This document shows, in pieces, positions 1-9,944 of a DNA stretch of 64,000 nucleotides (position 1 is its first letter; every line of letters begins with the position of its first letter). Source of the stretch: Leptodactylus fallax (lineage: Eukaryota; Chordata; Amphibia; Anura; Leptodactylidae); the NCBI GenBank assembly GCA_947044405.1, contig CAMRHE010000358.1, positions 124,001 through 188,000 of the forward strand, read 5' to 3'. Made by a program: the position numbers and the translations under genes. The notes below the pieces were generated by a model, which was not told where the DNA came from, made no database searches, and worked only from the letters and a program-made list of their open reading frames with translations.

Positions 1-74
1 GAATAAAATGTAGTCCCTTAACTATTTTTATAGAATCAACCTGGCCTGAGAGAATTGTATGAAAATGGATAAAA

Positions 75-985
75 AATACAAATCACCAAAACAGGTAATA
101 GCATTGAGCGTTTTATTAAATTTGAAGAGCTTCTAGATGGCTGCGCAGTCATTCCATAACTTATTACTCAATGCACTCACCAAAGAACTTGGTCTTAATG
201 AGAACTTAATGAGAGGGTAAGCCTGTGATGGGGCAATGATCATGTCAGGTCACTTAATGGGGCTGCAAGCCAGAGTAAAACAAAACTGCTCTGAAAAAGT
301 ATTTTATGTGCATTGTTATGCACACATCCCCAATTTAATTCTGACTGATGCTGCGTGTGCATTGTGCAGTGCTAAGATTTTCTTTGGTACACTTGAAACT
401 TTGTACACATTTTTAACATCAAATCTGCCTAGATATAAGATTCTTGAGGTAGAGCAACATAAAATCCTAGAGGGAACAGTGTTGACACTAAAAAGGCTAT
501 CAGATACAAGATGGGCTTCCAGGAAACAGGCGACTGATGCAGTAATCCAAAGCTTGCCTGCAATCCTTGAGGCTCTGCGCCGCATCAAGATGCATAATAG
601 TACCACCCCAAAAGTTGCTGCCGAAGCAGACGGTCTGTTGATAAAACTAAGCACTTATGAATTTAAGCTAATGCTAGTTTTTTGGAATACACTCTTAAAG
701 AAAACATATGTCCTTTCAAACTACCTTCAAAAAGAATCATTGGACATCAATGCAGCTGTACATCTAATAGATGAATGCATGACACAAATAAGAGAGCTGC
801 GATCAGATGAGGCATTTGTAACTATTGAGAACACAGCCAAAGAGTTAGCTACTATGTCTAAGCACACTATAGCATATCACGAAGGAAAAGTTCGTAAGAG
901 GAAACGATTTAGTGATGAAAAAGCTGGAGATGAGCCAATTGAGGATAGCCGAGCTCGCTTTAGAACTGAAGATAAATATTTTAAC
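75..985 (+). pseudogene. hAT transposase relic, ZMYM1-like (DUF4371/hAT type)
   Basis: This is the decayed middle of a hAT-superfamily transposase of the type related to zinc-finger MYM protein 1. An open frame from 236 reads C-D-G-A-x-x-M-S-G-H then L-Q-A-R-V-K, which is the conserved block around the second catalytic Asp. It is followed by H-C-Y-A-H and later L-S-D-T-R-W-A-S-R, both typical of the family. Upstream, about 108-140, a piece E-R-F-I-K-F-E-E-L-L-D is readable in another frame and stops separate it, so there are frameshifts. The N-terminal zinc finger and C-terminal dimerisation part are absent. The last roughly 25 codons of the 236-1060 frame come from the adjoining GC-rich repeat and not from the transposase. 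Neither TIR is visible. The family call is fairly sure; the exact subfamily is not. Confidence 0.75.
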
Positions 986-1627
986 AGTTCGGGCATTTTT
1001 GGAGCGCAGGGATACCTAAAGTGTTTATGCTTACTTTTGTTTATTTACTTTTATATCTGATCTAGGGAAAGGGGGGTGATTTGAACTTTTGTGTTTTTTT
1101 TAATTTTTTCATACTTTTAAAAACTTTTTTTTTTAATACTTTTACTTGTATGATCAGACTCCCTAGGGACCTTGAAACCTAGGGAGTCTGATCGATCATA
1201 CTATTCACTGCGATACTACTGTATCGTAGTGAATAGCAAAATGCCTTCACTGCTATTAGACGATGCCTCTGGCATCGTGTAATAGCTCTAATGTAATGAC
1301 AGGCCTGGGAGCCTTCAATAGGCTCCCGGCTGTCATGGCAACCAAGCGCCGCCCTCCGATGACGTTCTGGAGGGCGGCGATGAGGTAAAAATGGCGGCGC
1401 CCTTGGCGGCTCCGCAATTTAGATGCCGCGGTCACGTTTGACCGTGGCATCTAAAGGGTTAACAGCCGCGATCAGTGCAGGCACCAATCGCTGCTGTTAG
1501 CTGCGGGTCCTGGCTGTATTATACAGCCGGCACCCGCGGTGTATGGAGAGCGCTCAGCTCCTGAGCGCTCTCCATACATCGTCATGCGACTCAGGACGTA
1601 CTATTACGCCCTGGGTCGCTAAGGGGT
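985..1627 (+). repeat. GC-rich interspersed repeat, copy 1
   Basis: A non-coding interspersed repeat begins in an AT-rich stretch (T runs at 1090-1145), then becomes GC-rich and ends in a CTAAGGGGTTAA-type terminus near 1627. It holds a perfect 16-bp stem at 1152-1167 and 1178-1193 (GATCAGACTCCCTAGG and its complement) and further palindromes, such as the one near 1540-1580. Related copies lie at 48840-49260 and 51215-51860, a reverse copy is split around 60370-62330, and fragments lie at 6476-6600 and 9800-9938. No coding capacity is seen. I recall similar sequences as common in frog genomes, but I cannot name the repeat. Confidence 0.7.
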
Positions 1628-1639
1628 TAATGTTCAATT

Positions 1640-2065
1640 TTTTTTTTCATTTTATTTATTAAGAGAAACTGTCTGAACTGAAATAATAAGACAAACTTGT
1701 AAAGTTATTTCGGATGTTGTTCTTCAGGAGCCAAATCAGGAAAAGTGGACTGAGGTCTTGGAAAAAATTTATAATATAAAATTCCAAATTGTATCAGTGC
1801 ATTAGATGGAAAACATATAAGAATAGAAAAACCATCATGCACAGGTTCAGAAATTTTTTAATTAGAAAAAATGTTTTCAATAGTTCTTATGGCTATTGGC
1901 AACGCAGATTACAAATTCTTAGCAGTTGACATAGGCAGATATGGACTGTAATGACTCCGGAGTGTTTAGAGACAAAAAGTGTACAGAAAATCTTTCAATA
2001 TTCCTGACCCCAGACCACTTCCAAAAACACAAGGTTGCACCATGTCGGCTCCTGATACAATCATG
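1640..2065 (+). pseudogene. Harbinger (PIF) transposase relic, tandem copy 1
   Basis: Conceptual translation with frameshifts gives the HARBI1-like catalytic block: N-C-I-S-A-L-D-G-K-H-I-R-I around 1785-1822, then a run resembling M-A-I-G-N-A-D-Y-K-F-L-A-V-D-I-G-R-Y-G around 1885-1950. The D of LDGKHI is the first catalytic Asp of the family. Stops and frameshifts interrupt it throughout, so it is non-functional. The DNA is closely similar to 2160-2500, so this is one of two tandem copies. No TIRs were found. Confidence 0.72.
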
Positions 2066-2159
2066 ATATAATCTAATTTTAATGTTCTATTTTTTTAATT
2101 TTATTTTTTAGGGTTCCTTGCAATAGGAGAATCAATGCCATCCATGTACTATCATTTCC

Positions 2160-2990
2160 AGTTGTGGAAATCCACACTGTCTGAAATAATAAGATAAATT
2201 TGTAAAGTTATTTGGGATGTTCTTTAACCTATTATTCTTGAAGAGCCAAATCACGAAATTTGGATTGAGGTCTCAGAAAAAATTTTATAATATAACGCAA
2301 TTCCGAAACTGTATCAGTGTTTTAGATGGGAAACATATAATACAAAATCTACCATGCATAGGTTCAGAATTTTTTATTTATATATTTTTTTCTTATGGCT
2401 ATTGTCAATGCAGATTACAAATTCTAAGCAGTTGACTTAAGCAGATTTGGACGGAGTAGTTTTTAGAGGCTCCATATTGTGTTAAAAAGTGTACAGAAAA
2501 TCCTACAGAAAATATTCCTGACCCCAGACCACTTCCAGGAACACAAGGTACATCATTACCTCATGTCTTCGTGGCAGATGAGGCCTTTATCATGTGTGAA
2601 ATCATGCAGAAGCCTTACCCTAAGTGAGGGTTAAACTACAAAAAGAAAATTTTTAACTATAGACTCACACGTGCAAGACGATTTGTATAATGCACATTTG
2701 GCATTCTCACAGAAAAATGGCGCATCCTCTCCAAGGCTATCCAACTAAACAAAGAAACAATTGACAATGTTGTGAAGGCTTGTGATGTATTGCACAATGT
2801 TGCATGTATCCATGAACTGCATCATGTCTCTGAACAGTACATAGCCTCTAATCTTGTAGATGTTGGAGGATCAGGCTTCAGAACTACTTACGATGTGATT
2901 AATGTGAGAGAATCTTTTCCCAATTATTTTGTGAATGAAGTGGGCAGAGTGGACTGGCAAAACACCATGATTTAGATGAACATTACAGAA
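2160..2990 (+). pseudogene. Harbinger (PIF) transposase relic, tandem copy 2
   Basis: This is a longer copy of the same decayed transposase. N-C-I-S-V-L-D-G-K-H-I-I is readable inside 2217-2435. A degenerate Y-L-M-S-S-W-Q-M-R-P segment near 2555 corresponds to the second-Asp region. Near the C-terminus K-A-C-D-V-L-H-N-V-A-C-I-H-E occurs in the frame 2772-2975 and matches the family's C-terminal helix (VLHN). Frameshifts and stops occur between these blocks. The order and spacing fit a HARBI1-type nuclease of about 350 residues that has lost its reading frame. Confidence 0.75.
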
Positions 2991-3500
2991 TTTTAGCAAT
3001 AACCGTATGATAGGTGATAATGTTCAGATCAGTTGGGGGTTTGATCGCTCAGTAGTTTAATGATCAGGAGAATGGGGAAGTTCTGTTCCCCTTTTTTAAA
3101 TGAACTGTTGTTGGTGCACATGGTGCATACATACAGGAACAACAATCACCTGCTCTCTGAAGGGTCGGACCCCCACCGATCCAATTGTTATCACCTTTAC
3201 AATGCTATACTATGGATAGGGGATAAGAGTGAATAACCCATTAACTCTCACATTTACTTATAATCCTTGTTCTCTTATTTTTCTTACTTTACTTTGTAGT
3301 GGATTTATGAAGTATTATCAAGATGGATGATTTGTGCATTTGAATTATCGAAAATGTTTAGCTTTTCAAGATTAGCTGACTTGTGTGTACATGAGGAGTA
3401 ACAATATATAGCTGGTTATTAAATATGAGTTATATTTTGCAATTTTTTTAGCAGTTTGCCCATCTACATGCTAGATCTACTGTTTTCATTCTCTGAGCTG
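2991..3500. other. Unassigned AT-rich sequence
   Basis: I see no supported gene, terminal repeat or known element here. Part of it (3010-3200) could be a MITE relic, but no inverted repeat was found. Confidence 0.4.
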
Positions 3501-3501
3501 T

Positions 3502-3619
3502 AAGGTTGAGACTAGCTGCCATACACAGCACACAGTCAGTAGAGGAGAATCTTCTCTAAAAAGGTTGAGACTAGCTGCCATTCACAGCACACAGACAGTA
3601 GAGGAGAATCTTCTCTAAA
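3502..3619. repeat. 59-bp tandem duplication
   Basis: A 59-bp unit starting AAGGTTGAGACTAGCTGCCA is repeated twice, at 3502-3560 and 3561-3619. Only a few mismatches are visible (ATACAC/ATTCAC, GTCAGT/GACAGT). Confidence 0.9.
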
Positions 3620-4239
3620 ACTATTTCAGAAGCAGCCCCAGGATCAAAGTGTAAAGTCAGTTTAGGAGATGGAGAATAGCAGAGAAACAGCCTGATCAAA
3701 GCAAAAAGAGGCAGCTGTCTCAGATTAAACATATTATAATAGTACTTTATGACGATGTGATTCCCTTTATGATGCTGTGACATTAAGAGTCTGGATCCCA
3801 GCATAGTGTTAGAGAGATGGTAAAGCCAGTCTACACATGGACATAGATTCACAGTCCAAAAACTCATGTGACTACAGCCTTAAACTGCATAAAAATTAAA
3901 TTCTTGGTATAGCAATGTTTCCTTTAAATTATAACATCTAGAATTATGTAAGGTTATGATAAATAGTGTTGCCTCACTGACTGATGGCGATATACAAACT
4001 TCTGTAGTTGTAATCATTTTGGTTCATGACTGGAGCAACACTGGACAAAGCTTCTCCAATTATTTGGTCAATGAAGGAACCCATGGTTTGCCTAATAGGT
4101 GCATGCACTGAGTCAGAATGGTTTACAGTGACATTGCCAGATTCATTGTATTTACTTTTGTTACAATTCGTAGCTCAGGAGCAATTTCCTTTAAGTATGG
4201 TACTATGCTCCTGCAAAATAACAAATCATGATCTGATTA
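3620..4239. other. Unassigned sequence between tandem duplication and Tc1 derivative
   Basis: There are no supported genes. The open frames here (for example 3571-3867 minus, 4026-4247 plus) show no recognisable motif. Confidence 0.4.
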
Positions 4240-4241
4240 TA

Positions 4242-4687
4242 CAGTAGCTCGCAAAAGTATTCATACCCCTTGAACTTTTTCACTTTGTCACCTTACAACC
4301 ACAAACTTAAATGTATTTTATTGAGATTTTAAGTGATAGACCAACACAAAGTAGCAGATAATTGTGAAGAGGAACGAAAATGATACATGATTTTCAAAAG
4401 TATTCAGCCCCCCTATATCAATACTTTGTAGAGACACCTTTCACTGCAATTACAGCTGCAAGTATTTTGGGGTATGTCTCTACCAGCTTTGCGCATCTAG
4501 AGACTGAGATTTTTGCCCATTCTTCTTTGCAAAATAGCTCAAGCTCAGCCAGATTGGATGGAGAGTCTCGTTCCACTTCACAATTATCTGCTACTTTGTG
4601 TTGGTCTATCACTTAAAATAGAGATTTTAAGTTTGCGGTTGTAAGGTGAAAAAGTTCAATGGGTATGAATTCTTTTGCAAGCCACTG
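4242..4687 (-). mobile_element. Tc1 deletion derivative T8 (446 bp)
   Basis: This is a short non-autonomous Tc1 element. It is flanked by TA at 4240-4241 and 4688-4689, and its ends are inverted (CAGTAGCTCGCAAAAGTATT at the left; GCAAGCCACTG at the right). The terminal repeats are about 100 bp or longer and include an AAGTAGCAGATAATTGTGAAG motif with its complement near 4575-4600. Between them only the transposase tail survives on the minus strand. Most of the gene, including all catalytic residues, has been deleted. Confidence 0.85.
4418..4612 (-). pseudogene. Tc1 transposase C-terminal fragment
   Basis: About 64 codons read as the end of a Tc1 transposase. The tail contains S-P-S-N-L-A-E-L-E-L-F, then E-E-W-A-K-I-S-V-S-R-C-A-K-L-V-E-T-Y-P-K, and ends with K-G-V-S-T-K-Y. 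It closely resembles the C-terminus of element T4 at 13129-14423 (SVSRCAKLIETYPKRL). The first roughly ten codons come from the terminal repeat and are not transposase. All three catalytic residues are missing. Confidence 0.85.
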
Positions 4688-4689
4688 TA

Positions 4690-5720
4690 TATTAGTAATA
4701 AAGCTTATTCAGTGCAGGGTACTCTATTTTTCCCTGTGTAACCCAACTCATTGTAAGATCCTGTCATTGTTCCTTGTGGAATTAAAGGGATTTATATGCA
4801 GACTTTTTTATTCGAAATGTTCTACATAGCATAACAAAATAAAAAAAAGTGATACCTCACCGATCCCAACCTGCTTCTGTTCTGACACTTACCAGATCTC
4901 TACTGACCTCTACTTCCTGGTCCTGCTTCTCACACAGGAAAGGCCTACTCAGCCAATCACTGGGGTGATCCACCATAAATAGTAGATGGCTGAGGAGCAT
5001 TTCTTATGTCTAGACCAGCAAAGAGCTGGTAAGTTTTGGAATGGGAATATCACTTTTCAGTTTGTCATGTTATGTTGATATCTGCAGGAAACACTTAAAT
5101 TATTGAATATTCTATTCTTTACAGTCAATAACAGATTTTTCTTTTGTATTGTACTACGTTTTAATTGTGGTCACTGAAGCTCTAAGAATGTCATCAGTTT
5201 TATTAAGCAGTCTTCCATAATGCTTTGCAAATGTCATAAATAATGGCTATTGTGAATTCATAAGAGCTATTATTAATGTTATGTTTATCATGCTTTATTG
5301 TCACAGAATTATTAAAATTGTCTTTGCTGCCAATATTTAACATGGAACTGACAATTCTATCAGTATGTTTCATTTATTACTATAGCTGATGTACTCCTAG
5401 AAAGTATCATGTTAGATGAACTCACATTACATCTTGTAATTCACAATCACAAAAATGTGACATAGAGCAAACAGCCCATCTGACAAAAAACTGACTTTTG
5501 TAGCTTCCTATCATAGACAAATTTATAGCAATGAAATGCTCTTCCAAAACTTCAAAATATGCCCCTACATCTGAATTGAGAAATTAGCCCCATTTGATAG
5601 CGTATTGTAGTTTAAAAGGTGAAAATTTAGTTTATTTGTTTTTAAATTTTTTAGCCAGTATGAACTTTTCATTTGTATCTGTGCCTTTTAGGCTACACAA
5701 CAGTGAGAAAACTGACCTTG
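4690..5720. other. Unassigned AT-rich sequence
   Basis: No recognisable gene or element is seen. Open frames are short and lack motifs. Confidence 0.4.
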
Positions 5721-6098
5721 AGGCTGGGGCTCCATATGGCGTAAACGCCGCTGTTTGCCCGCAGTGGAAATGCGGCAGAAAAAAACGCAACGTTTTTAAA
5801 GTCACTGTGTAGTGGATGGGTTTCTAGCGAATCCTATCCACATAGTGCGTGAAAATGCATGCTGCGGACACACTGCAAATTCCAAAACTGTTGTGGTTTT
5901 GGAAACCGCAGCAAGTCAATTATATCTATGGAAGCACCGGCGGCTTCCCTGTAGGTATAATGGAAGCAGAAAGTCTGCAGAGGAAATCTCTGCAGACTTT
6001 CTGTGAAAAGTGCTTCGGGAAAAACTGCGATGCATTGCCGCTGTGGTTTTTTCTGCAGCCCTTTTTTTTGCTGCGGGACACTATGTAAGGGCCTTAGC
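5721..6098. mobile_element. GGGGCC-type MITE, copy a
   Basis: The ends are inverted: AGGCTGGGGCTCCATATGGC at the left, and the complement of an ACTATGTAAGGGCCTTAGCCT end at the right. The interior is largely self-complementary, with GCAGAAAGTCTGCAG and CTCTGCAGACTTTCTG around 5966-6003. Copies or fragments lie at 23175-23335, 27000-27233, 37112-37370 and 49291-51198. It has no coding capacity; the open frames across it are incidental. Confidence 0.75.
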
Positions 6099-6190
6099 CT
6101 AAAGGGGTTGTGCAGGACTTTGAAAACATGGCTGCTTTCTTCTTCTCAGGAAGTAACCTCATGTCCATTGATCACTATTAATGGATGGGG
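6098..6190. repeat. Fragment of AAAGGGGTTGT-type MITE
   Basis: AAAGGGGTTGTGCAGGACTT followed by GAAAACATGGCTGC resembles the terminus of an abundant frog MITE. Similar ends occur at 26856-26960 and, inverted, near 44080-44113. Only one end is present. Confidence 0.45.
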
Positions 6191-6227
6191 GGGGCAGACA
6201 TTTTGTGGGTAAAAAATATTGCAGTAT

Positions 6228-6475
6228 ATGCTACGTTTACACCAGCGTTTGGTTTTCCATTCAGGGGGTCCACTTGGGGCCCCCCTGAACGGAAACCTAA
6301 TCCGCTTAGAAAAGCGGCTACCTTTGGAAACCCATGGACTCCATAGACTATAATGGGGTCCGCCGGATTTCCGTCCGAAAAGGGCAGAAAATGCGGAGAG
6401 AAAAGCGCTGCTTGCAGGAATGGGGAATGGAATCCTCGAGCAGAGCCCGGGTGCAGATGTGAATCTAGCCAGCCT
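6228..6475. repeat. MITE-like repeat, 'GTTTACACCAGCGTTTGG' type
   Basis: It starts near CTACGTTTACACCAGCG and ends near GCAGATGTGAATCTAGCC, so the end motifs are roughly inverted (TTTACAC / GTGAA). A GGGGGTCCACTTGGGGCCCC palindrome lies near 6266-6288. A shorter relative is at 12118-12275, where GGGTCCACTTGGAGACCCC is shared. Confidence 0.55.
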
Positions 6476-6600
6476 TATATAGTCTTTTATGTTTTGTACT
6501 TTTGCACAATAAATACACTTAAAGCTGTATGAAGGCTTGTTTTTTCAGGATGTACTAACATTTTGTCGTGCACACAACTTTCTGATTGCGTCTTCTGTTT
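6476..6600 (+). repeat. Fragment of GC-rich interspersed repeat
   Basis: The stretch TTTTGCACAATAAA followed by GAAGGCTTGTTTTTTC resembles the AT-rich half of the repeat family seen in full at 51215-51860. The match is by eye only. Confidence 0.4.
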
Positions 6601-6607
6601 TGCGAGA

Positions 6608-6860
6608 TAGAAGGATGTATGTGTATGTGTGTTGTGGTGGTATGAAAACAATTGTGATGGTAAACAGTACGCCGTATGATTGATAGTTAGGACAAACATG
6701 CATAAACTATCAATCATACGGTGTATTGTTTACCTATTATGTTATTTTCTATCTTGCATCATCCTTTCTATAGTCCTTTTTTTTATTTTTTCCATTTCTT
6801 CTTTCATACCATCACAATTGTTTTCATACCCCTACACACATATACCCATGCATCCTTCTA
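6608..6860. repeat. Long inverted repeat (foldback) with interrupted right arm
   Basis: The inner arms 6659-6688 and 6705-6734 are 30 bp long and differ at only two positions, with a 16-nt loop. The complementarity resumes outward: 6608-6658 pairs with 6809-6860 (TAGAAGGATG... with ...CATCCTTCTA). A 74-nt CT-rich segment at 6735-6808 is present only in the right arm. The structure is a foldback element with a later insertion, or a palindromic MITE. No protein is encoded. Confidence 0.8.
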
Positions 6861-6904
6861 TTTTACAAATCATGGAACTCCTTATTTATCCTCTCTTGCA
6901 CATA

Positions 6905-8462
6905 CAGTCATGGCCAAAAGTTTTGAGAATGATACAAATATTAATTTTTACAAAGTCTACTGCTTCAGTTTTTCTAATGGCAATTTGCATATACTCCAGA
7001 ATGTTATAAAGAGTGATCAGCTTAACAGCAATTACTTGCAAAGTCAATATTTGCCTAGAAAATGAACTTTATCCCCCAAAACACATTTCAACATCATTGC
7101 AGCCCTGCCTTAAAAGGACCACCTAACATCGTTTCAGTGATTGCTCCATTAACACAGGTGTGGGTGTTGATGAGGACAGGGCTGGAGATCAATCTGTCAT
7201 GATTAAGTAAGAATGACACCACTGGACACTTTAAAAGAAGGCTGGTGCTTGCCATCATTGTTTCTCTTCTGTTAACCTCTAAAGAAACACGTGCAGTCAT
7301 CATTGCACTGCACAAAAATGGCCTAACTGGGAAGAGTATTGCAGCTAGAAAGATTGCACCTCAGTCAACAATCTATCGCATCATCAAGAACTTCAAGGAG
7401 AGAGGTTCCATTGGTGCCAAAAAGGCTCCAGGGCGCCCAAGAAAGACCAGCAAGCGGCAGGACAGTCTCTTAAAATTGTTTCAGCTGCGGGATCGGGCTA
7501 CCAGCAGTGCAGAGCTTGCTGAGGAATGGCAGCAGGCAGGTGTGAGTGCATCTGCACGCACTGTGAGGCGGAGACTCTTGGAGCAAGGCCTGGTCTCAAG
7601 GAGGGCAGCAAAGAAGCCACGTCTCTCCAGAAAAAACATCAGGGACAGACTGATATTCTGCAAAAGGTACAGGGAGTGGACTGCTGAGGACTGGGGTAAA
7701 GTCATTTTCTCTGATGAATCGCCTTTTCGATTGTTTGGAACATCTGGAAAACAGCTTATTTGGAGAAGAAGAGGTGAGCGCTACCACAAGTCTTGTCTCA
7801 TGCCAACTGTAAAGCATCCTGAAACCATTCATGTGTGGGGTTGCTTCTCAGCCAAGGGAATCGGCTCTCTCACAGTCTTGCCTAAAAACACAGCCATGAA
7901 TAAAGAATGGTACCAGAATGTCCTCCAAGAGCAACTTCTCCCAACCGTCCAAGAGCAGTTTGGCGCTCAACAATGCCTTTTCCAGCATGATGGAGCACCT
8001 TGCCATAAAGCAAAGTTGATAACTAAATGGCTCAGGGAACAAAACATAGAGATTTTGGGTCCATGGCCTGGAAACTCCCCAGATCTTAATCCCATTGAGA
8101 ACTTGTGGTCAATCATCAAGAGACGGGTGGACAAACAAAAACCAACAAATTCAGACAAAATTAAAGCATTGATTCTGCAAGAATGGACTGCTATCAGTCA
8201 GGATTTGGTCCAGAAGTTGATTGAGAGCATGCCAGGGAGAATTGCAGACGTCCTGAAGAAGAAGGGTCAACACTGCAAATATTGACTTGCTGCATTAACT
8301 CATTCTAACTGTCAATATAAGCTTCTGTTACTCATAATATGAATGCAATTATATTTCTGTATGTGATAAAAACCTCTGACAAACACACATAAAAACCAGA
8401 GGGCAGCAGATCATGTGAAAATATAATATTTGTGTCATTATCAAAACTTTTGGCCATGACTG
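6905..8462 (+). mobile_element. Tc1 element T1, complete ends (1558 bp)
   Basis: TA dinucleotides flank it at 6903-6904 and 8463-8464. Its inverted ends are CAGTCATGGCCAAAAGTTTT at the left and AAAACTTTTGGCCATGACTG at the right. It is of the same family as T2 at 49446-51012, about 98% identical by my visual count (roughly two dozen substitutions and one 9-bp gap). It lies in otherwise unassigned sequence. Confidence 0.95.
7245..8285 (+). CDS. Tc1/mariner transposase (DD34E), T1 copy
   Basis: This cut-and-paste transposase would act in the nucleus, binding the element's TIRs and inserting at TA. The N-terminal half has two helix-turn-helix segments separated by a basic G-R-P-R-K hook. The catalytic domain shows F-S-D-E-S-P-F (first Asp), F-Q-H-D-G-A-P-C-H-K (second Asp) and [12 protein letters not shown] (Glu), so the triad is complete. 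The frame is uninterrupted to a stop after H-C-K-Y. Compared with T2, a 9-bp segment holding the probable native ATG is missing near 7276. Translation would need the upstream in-frame ATG at 7245, which adds a hydrophobic leader of about ten residues. About eleven residues differ from T2. It is probably non-functional or weakened, but recently active. Confidence 0.85.
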   Translation: MLAIIVSLLLTSKETRAVIIALHKNGLTGKSIAARKIAPQSTIYRIIKNFKERGSIGAKKAPGRPRKTSKRQDSLLKLFQLRDRATSSAELAEEWQQAGVSASARTVRRRLLEQGLVSRRAAKKPRLSRKNIRDRLIFCKRYREWTAEDWGKVIFSDESPFRLFGTSGKQLIWRRRGERYHKSCLMPTVKHPETIHVWGCFSAKGIGSLTVLPKNTAMNKEWYQNVLQEQLLPTVQEQFGAQQCLFQHDGAPCHKAKLITKWLREQNIEILGPWPGNSPDLNPIENLWSIIKRRVDKQKPTNSDKIKALILQEWTAISQDLVQKLIESMPGRIADVLKKKGQHCKY

Positions 8463-8464
8463 TA

Positions 8465-9799
8465 CATCCATATACAGTACATTCACACACATCCACTGTT
8501 CATCTCTTTCTTATCCCCTTTATTTCATTTTACTAATTTTACATCTAGTATAGCTATCTACCATTCACTCCTCACATTACTAATGCTGTGTGTTCCACCT
8601 ACACAGTGGATTACCTACTTCTGGTCTCTGAACTGGAAGTACCATTCTACATTACTTCTATACACTTTACAGCCAGGTGGACTTCCACTTCCGGTCTATA
8701 GACCAGAAGTGACGCCGAACCACACTATTTTAGGGCCTGCACCACCACGTGCCTCACTGTCTACAGGTAAGGTCTCTACACCTGCCAGACTCCATTATTG
8801 ACACCATTTCAGTCCTTACCAAAGATATCACACATGATTTCCTTCCCTTCCTCTAGCAATTTTTATCTATGGCAATTTATGCTAAAACTTACTGCCTGAG
8901 CTCCTGTATCCTGGCACGTGCTTTATACTTATATACACACCTTCTATTAGGTGTGTATGCATTTGTTACATTTGAAATTATGATCGACTATTACCTATAC
9001 TATATATGCTAGTATGTTATATAATATGCATATGTTATATGAGGACCCACCGCCATTATTTTGCCTACTATAGAACATTTATGTTCATACTTTAGATATA
9101 CGTTTTGATGTTATCTATATAACTGTTCCAGCTATAATATACACAACATTTACGTTATTATTTGTGGCTTCCATTTACCTATGAATTATTATATGCATTC
9201 TCATGTAGGTATCTTTCATGTGTATTATTATATACCTGTCATTGTACTGTTTCTCTATAGTAGAGATTTCAGCCATATATTTACAGTAGTTATATATCCA
9301 CAGTATAACTCTAACTTGGTACCCGGTTCCTCCCACTGAAGAAGCTTACAATTACTGAAACACCTGCGAGTTTTACCAAGACTTATATTTATATATCTCA
9401 ACTTTCCATATGATATGTATACCATTGAACTGTATATGAACTCTGTACCGCTGCACTGACAAGGGTACTAATACCACTGATTGTGAAACACAATAAATTG
9501 TTATTTTTTTACCTTTTGGTGTTAGTGAAGATAACATCTCACAAAAAGTTATCATATGTAAACTCTGCAGAAAAACAGTTTCAGCCATAAAAGGTAATAC
9601 CACTATCTATGTCAACATTTGATATTTCAACTTACAGAATAAGAAGAGTGTATAGCTCAAAAAAAAAAAAAGAGAGAGACTGATAAACAGCCAAGAGCAA
9701 ATATCTCCACAAAGCAGCCATTCATTATAGAAGAGTTTACAAATACAACATACTATAAAAAGGATTCCAGAAGATGGAAAGAAATAATGCCGTTACCTT
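8465..9799. other. Unassigned sequence, possibly an undefined repeat
   Basis: No gene is supported. A short palindrome, CTTCCGGTCTATAGACCAGAAG, occurs near 8689-8710. An AATAAA lies at 9491, followed by a T run. GAAGAAGCTTACAATTACTGAAAC near 9340 resembles a motif I have seen in vertebrate repeats. T1 may be inserted in this unit, but its borders are not definable by eye. An A run is at 9660-9671. Confidence 0.35.
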
Positions 9800-9938
9800 C
9801 TATATAGCAAAAGCAATCAGGCATTAGCACTAGGTCTTTGCTGTATAAAACAGCAAAGACCCGATGGCTACGGCGGCTGCACGACTCCCGAGCGGCCGCC
9901 ACCTTTAAACACCCGGGAAAGGGTTAAGTGGCTCCTCT
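9800..9938. repeat. GC-rich interspersed repeat fragment
   Basis: GGCGGCTGCACGACTCCCGAGCG is followed by TTTAAACACCCGGGAAAGGGTTAAG, which resembles the terminal part of the repeat at 51215-51860 (CATATTTAAATACC...AAAGGGTTA). It directly abuts the truncated left side of T3. Confidence 0.45.
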
Positions 9939-9944
9939 GTCCTC

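Noticed and set aside
236..1060. Treating the 274-codon frame as one intact gene
   Set aside because: It lacks both ends of a hAT transposase, and its last roughly 25 codons derive from the adjacent repeat.
7481..8158. Minus-strand open frames of 60-80 codons inside T1 (and the same in T2, T5)
   Set aside because: They are antisense shadows of the transposase genes. They recur identically in T2 because the DNA is duplicated.
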